DNA from: an uncultured Eubacterium sp.
GTDB lineage: Bacteria > Bacillota > Clostridia > Lachnospirales > Lachnospiraceae
Assembly (NCBI GenBank): GCA_934358495.1
Contig: CAKRKO010000007.1
Span: 1 to 55,892 of the forward strand
DNA length: 55,892 nt
Reading direction: 5' to 3'
The notes beneath the pieces were generated by a model. It searched no databases, was not told the DNA's origin, and was given only the letters and a program-made list of their open reading frames with translations. Positions 40,671-48,388 of this stretch are shown here, in pieces (within the stretch, counting starts at the first letter, position 1; each line of letters begins with the position of its first letter). The translations under genes were made by a program, and so were the position numbers.

Positions 40671-42362
40671 CTATCGTCCCCCGATCAATACTTTTTTCCC
40701 CTCAAATGCAAATCCATAATGATGAATCTGATTCGATTTTATATGAAGTTCTGATAATTCCGCATCATACTGTTTTTCCTGCATCTGCATTAATGCCGCC
40801 TGCACTGTTTCCTGCAAGGATTCCTCTTCTTCCGGATCATGCACTTTGAATTCCAGCACATATGCCTGTTCTGCGAAATCTCGCGGAATCAGCATCACAT
40901 CGTATCTGCCATATCCACTTTCCCGGTTGGATTTCAGCACATATCGGTCCCGAAGTTCTGCCAGCAATCCAAGTACAAATCCATGATAAAATCGTTCCGG
41001 CTGTGTCTTTCCCGATGGATGTCTCCCAGTATCAAAACTGCTGAATGTAACCAGTGCCACATCATTCATATATACATTCATCTCTTTCAGATTTCCCTGC
41101 AGCAATGCCTGAACAAACGCATTATAATTACAATCTGAAGCAGAAAACCAACCTTTAAACATTCCGGTAAACATTCCCAGTGTTTCCAGATTTGTAATTT
41201 TCAGATGATACCACGGTTCCAGCAAAATGCCACGTTGTTCCACTTCCAGCACTTTCAGATATCCACTGGCAAGCAGCAGACTCCAAATTGCATTTTTATC
41301 CTGCTGTAACTGTTCAAAAACAATCTGCTCATCAAAGGTAACAAAAATCTCTTTTTCCTGCAAAAGAGTTTCCATTTTTTCTTTAATATCCGTTGCCGAT
41401 TGTTGGATCAGACTGTTGATCAGCGTGTTGGAACTGGTCGCCGCCCAATATGCCCCGATCTTTTTTTTATCCAGATAATTTGTGATCGACCATGGATTAT
41501 AAATATCCGTATGACTGCCAAATGTAAATCCATCATACCACTGTTTCACCAGTTCTTTTTTATCCGTCAGGCCAAATTCTTCCAATGCCTGAAATACTTC
41601 CTGTTCCGTGAAACCAAAATAAGTGGCATATTCCTCCGACGTTGTCGTAATCACATTCAAATTATTCAGATCAGAAAAAATAGACTGCTTCGATACCCGT
41701 GTGATTCCTGTCAAAACTGCACGTTCCAGATATGGGTTTGATTTGAATGTCGCATTAAAAAGACTTCTCAAAAAAGAGGTAAACGCATCCCAATATCCAT
41801 GTACATAAGCCTCCTGCATTGGCGTATCATATTCGTCTAACAGCACGATCACTTTTTTCCCATAATAGCGATACAGATACTGGCATAGTAAATTGATTGA
41901 AAATGAACTTTCCGCATCTTCCATATACATCGATACATTTCGATACATTGCTTTCTCATTTTCACTGAGCAGGTCTCCATCCAGCAAATAGCGGTGTTCC
42001 TCATATAAACGTGCGATCTGCATATTGATCTGTTTTTTCACCTCTGATAACTGATCTGCTTTCACTGCCGCAAAACTTAAGAAAAGTACCGGATACGTGC
42101 CCTGCAATCCTCGCCATTTTTCTTCGTTCCAGATAGAAAGACCTTCAAACAAATCTCCTCTGCCAGCATACTGATTTGAAAAAAAACATTTCAGCATATC
42201 CATATTCAGAGTTTTTCCAAAACGTCGTGGACGTGTGATCAACGTAATATCATCCTGGGATTCCCACCATGCCCGGATCAGATCCGTTTTATCAATATAA
42301 AAACTGTTCTGTTCTCTCAGACTCGCAAAATCCTGTTTTCCTATACTGACTGTTTTTGTCAT
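40671..42362 (-). CDS. AAA-ATPase-like / PD-(D/E)XK nuclease-family protein (DUF1703 type)
   Basis: The 563-aa protein has an N-terminal AAA-ATPase-like domain. Its first part reads SIGKQDFASLREQNSFYIDKT, followed by Walker A-like TRPRRFGKTLNMDML (about 44-58) and Walker B-like VIVLLDEYDTPMQEA (about 180). A C-terminal PD-(D/E)XK-like domain carries ESGYGRYDVMLIPR and AYVLEFKVHD (D...ExK). Such proteins are very common in gut anaerobes and have no settled function; defence and DNA-repair roles have been suggested. Start at ATG 42362; the longer frame upstream lacks support. Key motifs look intact, unlike the truncated Rpn-like gene at 93. Confidence 0.85.
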   Translation of the reverse strand: MTKTVSIGKQDFASLREQNSFYIDKTDLIRAWWESQDDITLITRPRRFGKTLNMDMLKCFFSNQYAGRGDLFEGLSIWNEEKWRGLQGTYPVLFLSFAAVKADQLSEVKKQINMQIARLYEEHRYLLDGDLLSENEKAMYRNVSMYMEDAESSFSINLLCQYLYRYYGKKVIVLLDEYDTPMQEAYVHGYWDAFTSFLRSLFNATFKSNPYLERAVLTGITRVSKQSIFSDLNNLNVITTTSEEYATYFGFTEQEVFQALEEFGLTDKKELVKQWYDGFTFGSHTDIYNPWSITNYLDKKKIGAYWAATSSNTLINSLIQQSATDIKEKMETLLQEKEIFVTFDEQIVFEQLQQDKNAIWSLLLASGYLKVLEVEQRGILLEPWYHLKITNLETLGMFTGMFKGWFSASDCNYNAFVQALLQGNLKEMNVYMNDVALVTFSSFDTGRHPSGKTQPERFYHGFVLGLLAELRDRYVLKSNRESGYGRYDVMLIPRDFAEQAYVLEFKVHDPEEEESLQETVQAALMQMQEKQYDAELSELHIKSNQIHHYGFAFEGKKVLIGGR

Positions 42363-42462
42363 CTCAGTGCTGCACCTGCCTTTCTGTATTGTTATCAGTA
42401 TAACATTGCTTTTCCAGAAACACAACGGCACATAGCAAAATATGTCCTATAGTAAAATATCA

Positions 42463-42510
42463 AAATGTGCTATCATAACTTTCATAAGAAAAGCTATAAA
42501 TAGCACATTT
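42463..42510. promoter_or_regulatory. Perfect 11-bp inverted repeat upstream of the AAA gene
   Basis: AAATGTGCTAT (42463-42473) and ATAGCACATTT (42500-42510) flank a 26-bp centre. A further CATAGC-type half site lies at 42431. It falls about 100 bp upstream of the AAA start and about 50 bp after the YhgE-like stop. It could be an operator pair or a hairpin; no T-run argues against a terminator. Confidence 0.45.
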
Positions 42511-42559
42511 TTCAGCTATATTATTACCGATACAAAGATTTTATCCGATTTATTCTTTT

Positions 42560-44545
42560 TTATTGACTGATTTCATCTGTCTCAATAATAAACCGCACGC
42601 TTCCGCTCTGTCCCTCCTTCACCCCGGAAAAACTCTGGTAAGCACCGTCGGCCTCTTTCAGTGCCCGGATCTGTGTCAGAACGTTCTGAAGATCGTCTCC
42701 TGCCAGATCAGCAATTTTCTGAACCCCTTCCTCATCAAAAGTGATCATACCTTTCTGCAACGCCTGCAAGCCTTCCGTCAGAGCTGCGCATCCCTGCACA
42801 AGGCTGTCACCGCTGCCTGCAAGCTGACTACTTCCGGTGCGCAGTGCCGCAATGCCGTCGGACAACTGACCAACACCATTGTCAAAAGCAGTCACGCCTT
42901 CCTTTAACTGTGCGCTTCCGGCGGACAACTGGCGGATACTGTCTGTCAGTGTACTGATCTGTCCCAGTCCTGCAAAAGCATCTCCGGCATTTTCCAATGA
43001 CGGTACTTTTGAGAGAATACCGCCGGCAGCCTGCACCTGCTGCTTCGCTTCAGCAGTAATCCCAGCCAGATCCACCTGTGAAGCGATCTGCTCTGCAATC
43101 TGTGTCTTTTCTTCCTCACTCAGTCCATCTACATTTGCCAATGCTTCTTTTGCTGCATCTGTTACCTGTTCTTTTGCCTTTGATTCAGCTGACTGCTCCA
43201 CACCGTTTAAGTCTACCGATGCAAGTCCTGCCTGAGCTGCGCCGATGGCCTGCTGCACGCCGCCTGCATACTGCTTAATCTGGTCCCCTGCGGATGCAAT
43301 CTGGTCGATCGCATCGCTATGATCCAGCACGGCTGCAATCTGTCCCAGTCCATCGGATACGGCTGCCGCACCGCTTTGCAGTGCTGCGGTATTTTCCTTC
43401 AGAGCTGCTACGCCGCTCTGCAAGGTGCCAATTCCCTGGTCTACGGCTTTCACGCCATCCGTATACTGCCTGATATAAGTCTGTAACTTCTCACTTCCGC
43501 TTAACAACTGTCCGGCCCCGTCGATCAGTTTGTCCGACGCATCCTGAAATTTGTCCGCAGATTCCTTTAGATCATCCATGTCTTTCAAATCATCTTCTTC
43601 CAGTTCTTTGAACAGTCCATTTGTAACAACTGTTGCGGTAAAATTAAGTTGAAAATCTGTAGCATCTGCCTGAATCTCCACATAATCCGGGATTTCCACG
43701 TCTGTTGTTGCCTCATAGTCTGTCAATTTGAGGCTCTCCTGCAAGCCCGGAAATGCATAACCTACCACCATAGTCTGCCCGTCCATATCTACAAGTTTTC
43801 CATTTTTCACCTGAATGTTGGAAAAATGATCCTCAGAGAGCATCACCGTGGACAGCACCGCAAATGGAGTCACCGTTTCCACATTTTTCCCCTTTACCTG
43901 TACGGTCTGGGATGTCTGGTTTTCATACTGAAAACGAATCGTCACTTTTCCGCTTTTTCCAGCCAGATTCTTCGATTCGATTTCTTTTCCGTCAAGGAAA
44001 TACCTGATTTCGGTTTTCACCGGAAGTTCTTTTTCCGTGGTTCCTTCATAGGAAATATCTTCACCTTTGTTTTCCCAGGTCAGCGCATCACCCTTCTTGG
44101 TATATTCTTCCTCGCCCTCGGTATTTTTGATGTCTTTCAAATCCGATAGATCTTCGATTGTTTTTCCCTCACCCGGATTTTTCAGGACATCTTTCACCGT
44201 CACTTTGCGCGCTGTTCCATCTGCATTGGCCTTCACATACACCGTTTCTGCCTTATCCACCTGATTCGTCTGGGAATCGGTCACTCCATCGCTGTCAGCG
44301 GAATCTTTCTCGGAATCGGATACATTTTCCGCATCCTGCCTGGTCGCATCCGCACTGATTTCTGTACCCGTTCCTGCATTGTTTTGTTTATTTCCCGCAT
44401 ACGCCGGCACAAGCAGACACACCACAAGCACCATGACCACAGCTGCTGCCGTAATACCTTTTTGTCGGAAATACCGTCGCTCCCACTGTGGGATTTTTTT
44501 CTCTGACGTTTGCTTATCTATCTGTCGAAACAGTTTCTTTTTCAT
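42560..44545 (-). CDS. YhgE-like anchored coiled-coil protein, ABC-exporter partner
   Basis: The 661-aa product has a basic cytoplasmic start, one membrane helix (about 30-49, ending LLVPAYAG), an acidic Ser/Asp-rich linker, a beta-rich domain (about 100-300) and a long helical region with repeated G-x-x-x-L-x-x-G heptad-like units (SGVAALKENTAALQSGAAAV and similar). This repeat type is found in YhgE/Pip and related membrane proteins. Classical YhgE has six or more helices; this one has a single helix and no C-terminal membrane domain. ATG 44545 follows GGAGGGAG. It follows the exporter permease gene and probably serves with it in the envelope. Confidence 0.7.
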   Translation of the reverse strand: MKKKLFRQIDKQTSEKKIPQWERRYFRQKGITAAAVVMVLVVCLLVPAYAGNKQNNAGTGTEISADATRQDAENVSDSEKDSADSDGVTDSQTNQVDKAETVYVKANADGTARKVTVKDVLKNPGEGKTIEDLSDLKDIKNTEGEEEYTKKGDALTWENKGEDISYEGTTEKELPVKTEIRYFLDGKEIESKNLAGKSGKVTIRFQYENQTSQTVQVKGKNVETVTPFAVLSTVMLSEDHFSNIQVKNGKLVDMDGQTMVVGYAFPGLQESLKLTDYEATTDVEIPDYVEIQADATDFQLNFTATVVTNGLFKELEEDDLKDMDDLKESADKFQDASDKLIDGAGQLLSGSEKLQTYIRQYTDGVKAVDQGIGTLQSGVAALKENTAALQSGAAAVSDGLGQIAAVLDHSDAIDQIASAGDQIKQYAGGVQQAIGAAQAGLASVDLNGVEQSAESKAKEQVTDAAKEALANVDGLSEEEKTQIAEQIASQVDLAGITAEAKQQVQAAGGILSKVPSLENAGDAFAGLGQISTLTDSIRQLSAGSAQLKEGVTAFDNGVGQLSDGIAALRTGSSQLAGSGDSLVQGCAALTEGLQALQKGMITFDEEGVQKIADLAGDDLQNVLTQIRALKEADGAYQSFSGVKEGQSGSVRFIIETDEISQ

Positions 44546-44586
44546 ATGCTCCCTCCATTCTGTCATTTATTTTTTATAAGATTTGT

Positions 44587-44745
44587 AAAGCGGACATTCG
44601 CAATCCGCTTTCGCTACTTGCTCATGAACGCAGTCGCTTTGCGACCTGTCAGTGGGAGCTTTTAACTCCCACTGACATAAGCATCCCCTTACCCACCGCT
44701 TAGTGCTCTACGCACTTGAAGCGGGGGAATGCTTGTTCTGCGTTC
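44587..44745. repeat. Two-hairpin dispersed repeat, copy 2 (interrupted)
   Basis: It matches copy 3 base for base over most of its length until GCGACCTG (44648). It then resumes at CTGCGTTC (44738-44745) after a 90-bp palindromic insert. Hairpin one is AAAGCGGA/TCCGCTTT; hairpin two is split by the insert. Confidence 0.8.
44648..44740. mobile_element. Palindromic mini-element inserted in repeat copy 2
   Basis: It has two structures: GTCAGTGGGAG/CTCCCACTGAC (44648-44676, perfect 11-bp arms, 7-nt loop), and a nested hairpin AAGCAT...ATGCTT (44679-44734) with inner CCGCTT/AAGCGG and AGTGC/GCACT. Comparison with copy 3 gives the empty site. CTG occurs at both junctions, either a 3-bp duplication or ambiguity. 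Subterminal hairpins without coding capacity resemble a non-autonomous IS200/IS605 derivative. Confidence 0.55.
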
Positions 44746-44779
44746 ATCTTTTGATTTGCATTTTTCACCCAGACTGTTT

Positions 44780-47209
44780 TTACTCTACATTTTTTAAAGC
44801 GGTATCCATCGGCACTTTTCGGATTCTGCGATATTCCACCATCGCCACCACTGCATAACTGCAGATACCAAGCACAAACATTTCCACATAAATCTTTGGA
44901 TCCATATAAAAGCTGATCCATCCCGTCATACTCTGCATTACGATTTTGATGATCACTTTCATAAGCACCGTTTCGATTGGCAGACTGATCAGCAGAAAGG
45001 CTGTCACCACTACTGATGTGGACATCAGGTAAAGCCTGCTGATCTCCCGGTTTGTATAACCCAGAATTTTTACCATGGAAATGGACTGTGCATTTTTCTC
45101 AATGATGATCTTGGACAGCAGATAAATCAATACGACAAACATCACAATGGCAAATCCATCCACAAGATACATCATGCTTCCCATGGATACCATCAACTGA
45201 CGGCTGATCTTGGTCAGAGCGTCCACATCAATGACAGAACCTATGTATTTCTCATCGATATCCGTAATCTCCGTGTCAGACAGATAGCCGCAAAAATAAT
45301 CGTCCCCCAGATCAAACGTCTGATTCAGCTCTTTCTGTGGCATAAATACGGCGATTCCTGCCTCATACGGATAGATGCCCTCTACGGTAAATTCATAGAC
45401 ATCATCACCGTATGGCTCTTTTAAGGAAATCGTGTCCCCGATCACCAGATCATATTTTTCTGCGTAAGCTGAAGATACATATACCTTCGGTACATTATCG
45501 GCATTTGCAATAGAGCCACCGTCTGTATTATGATCCGAAGCAGTATTTGTGTTAAAATCAAGCGGAATATAACGACTGTTCTCTGCCACACCATAGATAG
45601 TAACACCGTCTTTCTTTTCGCTGCTCATGCTCTGTTCCAGCGAATATGCGCTGAATTTTTCCGCATCCTCATTCTCTGTCTCCACCGCCTTGGAAAACAG
45701 CAGCATCTGAACCATACTCTCTAACTTATGTTCCTCATCCATCGCCTCGATCGGCACCTGAAGCATATACTGATAATTACAGAGCATCTGTTTCGGAATG
45801 GACTCCTGATAATGATTCAGAATCGACGGCAAGATCAATCCAAACATCAACAGCATATTTGCAAAAATAATACCGATAAACAGCACCACATAATTGCTCA
45901 TGTTCTGGAACAGCACACGGATCTGAAATCTGCTGAAAAATGGCAGTTTCGGATTCAACGGCACAATCTTGTGCTGTTTTTTACCGGACAGATCATGCCG
46001 CAGGAAGTTCAACGGTCCAAGCTGCAGTTTTTTCCGGAGAACCACATAATTGACCACAAGCATGATCAGGATCGGGACAATCGTGGTCAACACAAAAACA
46101 TCCGCGCTCCATATTGTTTCATAGGTCGGCAGACTATAACTTCCGTAATACATGCCCGCGCACACTTTTTTCAATACCGTGTAACCAAGAATATTCCCAA
46201 TCACAGCACTGATGGCAGTCACGATAACCGGCATTGCCATATAATGACGGATCAGTTCATTTTTCGTGTAACCGGAAGCCCGCAACGTACCGATCACGCT
46301 GGCTTCTTTTGAAATCGTATTGCTGATGGTAATGCCAAATACAAAGGCAAGAATCGCAATGACAATGTAAAGCAGGGCAATCATCATCGTCCGGTCACCG
46401 CCCATATCGTCACCGGTAAAATGGATTGCCTGATTCTGATACTGAGGGATAAAGCTCTGCAGTGCTACTTCCCCGTTCAGGTCTTTCATCAAGTCCTCGG
46501 ACATGTCTTTTTCTTCGGCATCGTCCACCGGTTTTGTATCATATTTCCAGGAATAGTCGTAAACAAGATCATCCGCCGAATATGCATCCAGACCGCCTTC
46601 CGGTATGATCGCCACACCGAATTTTACCGCATCAAACATCGTGTCATTATTATCAGAAAACAGGCAGCTGTAGTCCGGTAATGCCACCAGACCAACGATC
46701 TTCCAGTTTCTTACATTCGCTGTTTCATCTGTACTGTTCTCTGTATTATCTGCTATTTCCGTTTTGCCTGATTTCTCGGAAATTATATCCCCGACTTTCA
46801 GATTGTTATTATCCGCATACATACGGTCAATAGCGATTTCATCCGCTGTCTCTGGCATTTTTCCTTCCATCAGACACACCGTATTCACTTCGGAACGATT
46901 TTCAAACACACGCAAAGTAGTGTCATTACTCAGACTCCGCTCCGTATAAAAATTGTCATAAACAGTAATTCCAAACTCCTGCACCGAACGTTCCTGTGCC
47001 TTGTTCATCTTTTTCTTCGTCTGGAAATTACCATCTTCGATATTATATTTCGTAAAGCCTTCGTTATAGGCCTTCAACATACTTCCGTCTGCCACCAGGA
47101 AACCGGACACAAAGCTGATGGTTCCCGCCAGAAGCAGAAAAATGACTGCATATTTACCAAATTCACTTTTCAGTTCCCTAAGCAGACGTTTCCGCAATGG
47201 ATTTTTCAC
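44780..47209 (-). CDS. FtsX-like ABC transporter permease (MacB-like)
   Basis: The 809-aa protein has an N-terminal helix (about 19-42), a large extracytoplasmic domain, three FtsX helices in the middle (about 275-405), a second extracytoplasmic domain (about 470-645) and a final helix set ending in RKVPMDTALKNVE. The short signature TISKEASVIGTLRASGYTKNE around 300 is the usual FtsX coupling region, repeated as KNAQSISMVKILGYTNREI near 690. It would export or sense a peptide, lipid or antibiotic with the ATPase encoded upstream. The YhgE-like protein downstream is the likely third part. Confidence 0.88.
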   Translation of the reverse strand: MKNPLRKRLLRELKSEFGKYAVIFLLLAGTISFVSGFLVADGSMLKAYNEGFTKYNIEDGNFQTKKKMNKAQERSVQEFGITVYDNFYTERSLSNDTTLRVFENRSEVNTVCLMEGKMPETADEIAIDRMYADNNNLKVGDIISEKSGKTEIADNTENSTDETANVRNWKIVGLVALPDYSCLFSDNNDTMFDAVKFGVAIIPEGGLDAYSADDLVYDYSWKYDTKPVDDAEEKDMSEDLMKDLNGEVALQSFIPQYQNQAIHFTGDDMGGDRTMMIALLYIVIAILAFVFGITISNTISKEASVIGTLRASGYTKNELIRHYMAMPVIVTAISAVIGNILGYTVLKKVCAGMYYGSYSLPTYETIWSADVFVLTTIVPILIMLVVNYVVLRKKLQLGPLNFLRHDLSGKKQHKIVPLNPKLPFFSRFQIRVLFQNMSNYVVLFIGIIFANMLLMFGLILPSILNHYQESIPKQMLCNYQYMLQVPIEAMDEEHKLESMVQMLLFSKAVETENEDAEKFSAYSLEQSMSSEKKDGVTIYGVAENSRYIPLDFNTNTASDHNTDGGSIANADNVPKVYVSSAYAEKYDLVIGDTISLKEPYGDDVYEFTVEGIYPYEAGIAVFMPQKELNQTFDLGDDYFCGYLSDTEITDIDEKYIGSVIDVDALTKISRQLMVSMGSMMYLVDGFAIVMFVVLIYLLSKIIIEKNAQSISMVKILGYTNREISRLYLMSTSVVVTAFLLISLPIETVLMKVIIKIVMQSMTGWISFYMDPKIYVEMFVLGICSYAVVAMVEYRRIRKVPMDTALKNVE

Positions 47210-47233
47210 CTGTCAATCCTCCTATTAATATGA

Positions 47234-47932
47234 TTACCATTCCAGCTCTTCTGCTGGAACACGCTGCTCATTGCAGTAACTCTTACGAATCATACCGTCA
47301 CGCAAACAAACCACCCGGTCTGCCATATCTTTGATGGCATCATTATGAGTCACCATAACTGTGGTATTTCCATATTTTCGATTTACCGTCTCGATCAGTT
47401 TCAAAATTTCCTTAGATGTCTTGTAATCCAACGCGCCCGTCGGCTCATCGCAGAGCAAAATATCCGGATTTTTTACAATCGCACGGCCGATAGCAGTTCT
47501 TTGCTGTTGACCACCGGAAAGCTGATTGGGGCGTTTGCTCTGATGCTCATAAAGCCCCAGGGTGTGAAGCAGTTCATCCACATCCAGCGGATGTTCCCCA
47601 AGATATGCGCCAACCTCGATATTTTCCCGCACTGTCAGATTCGGAATCAGATTGTACATCTGAAACACATATCCAAGGTGTCGTCTGCGGTAATCTGTTA
47701 GCTGTTTTTCTTTCATTGCTTCCATCGGCTCTCCGGCGATGACAATACTTCCTTCATCTGCCTGATCAATGCCGCCCAGAATATTCAATAATGTCGATTT
47801 TCCAGAGCCGGAAGGTCCAAGGAGCACACAAAACTCTCCTTTTTCGATACCAAGATTAATGCCTTTGAGTACTTTCACCCGGTTCTCTCCACTTCCATAA
47901 AACTTTTTCAAATTTCTAATTTCCAGAAACAT
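47234..47932 (-). CDS. ABC transporter ATPase (MacB/LolD type)
   Basis: A 232-aa ATPase with Walker A LLGPSGSGKSTLLN (36-49), the LolD-type segment RRHLGYVFQMYNLIPNLT, signature NQLSGGQQQRTAIGRAIV and Walker B ILLCDEPTGALD, H-loop VTHND. The subgroup pairs with FtsX-like permeases for export or mechanotransmission. It is 24 bp upstream of the permease. No regulator gene is adjacent. Confidence 0.93.
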   Translation of the reverse strand: MFLEIRNLKKFYGSGENRVKVLKGINLGIEKGEFCVLLGPSGSGKSTLLNILGGIDQADEGSIVIAGEPMEAMKEKQLTDYRRRHLGYVFQMYNLIPNLTVRENIEVGAYLGEHPLDVDELLHTLGLYEHQSKRPNQLSGGQQQRTAIGRAIVKNPDILLCDEPTGALDYKTSKEILKLIETVNRKYGNTTVMVTHNDAIKDMADRVVCLRDGMIRKSYCNEQRVPAEELEW

Positions 47933-48071
47933 AAATTCCTCCCCATATTTTATTCACAGTCTCATTTCTCTGGTTCTATGTTTTCTTTTCTATATCTACT
48001 GTTCTCGGTCAATTTTTTAACACGGTAAGTATATTTTATATATTATTAGTTCATGCTAACCATATGCTAGT

Positions 48072-48106
48072 AAAAAAGAACCCTATGCCTTCAGGATTCT
48101 TTTTTA
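48072..48106. terminator. Terminator-like hairpin in a divergent intergenic region
   Basis: AAAAAAGAACCCT-ATGCCTTC-AGGATTCTTTTTT forms a stem with one mismatch and T-runs on both strands. It lies between the divergent ABC operon and protease gene, where no gene should end. It may be left from a lost gene or limit antisense transcription. In 47933-48388 I see otherwise repeat copy 3 and AT-rich promoter-like DNA. Confidence 0.6.
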
Positions 48107-48126
48107 GTTAGTTATAATTTCAAAGC

Positions 48127-48193
48127 AAAGCGGACAATCGCAATCCGCTTTCGCTACTTGCTCATGAACGCAGTCGCTTTGCGACCTGCGTTC
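48127..48193. repeat. Two-hairpin dispersed repeat, copy 3 (intact)
   Basis: Hairpin one AAAGCGGA-CAATCGCAA-TCCGCTTT has perfect 8-bp arms. The linker is CGCTACTTGCTCAT. Hairpin two GAACGCA-GTCGC-TTT-GCGAC-CTGCGTTC has long arms with one bulge. It serves as the reference copy. Confidence 0.8.
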
Positions 48194-48388
48194 AATTTAT
48201 CATAGTTTTTATCATACGTCAATACATGAATATATATTCACATATTATTTTGTTCTATATCTCTACATATTTTTGAAAGGGCTGTAGACTATACATTCCT
48301 TTTAAAATAATCTTGTTCCAGATGTATTTTCTACATTTTGCACATATACAATAATATTCTAAAACTTTTAGGAAAGGAATCCACTACC

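Noticed and set aside
44700..44921. 73-codon minus-strand frame across the permease end and mini-element
   Set aside because: It overlaps the permease C-terminus out of frame and runs into the inserted palindrome.
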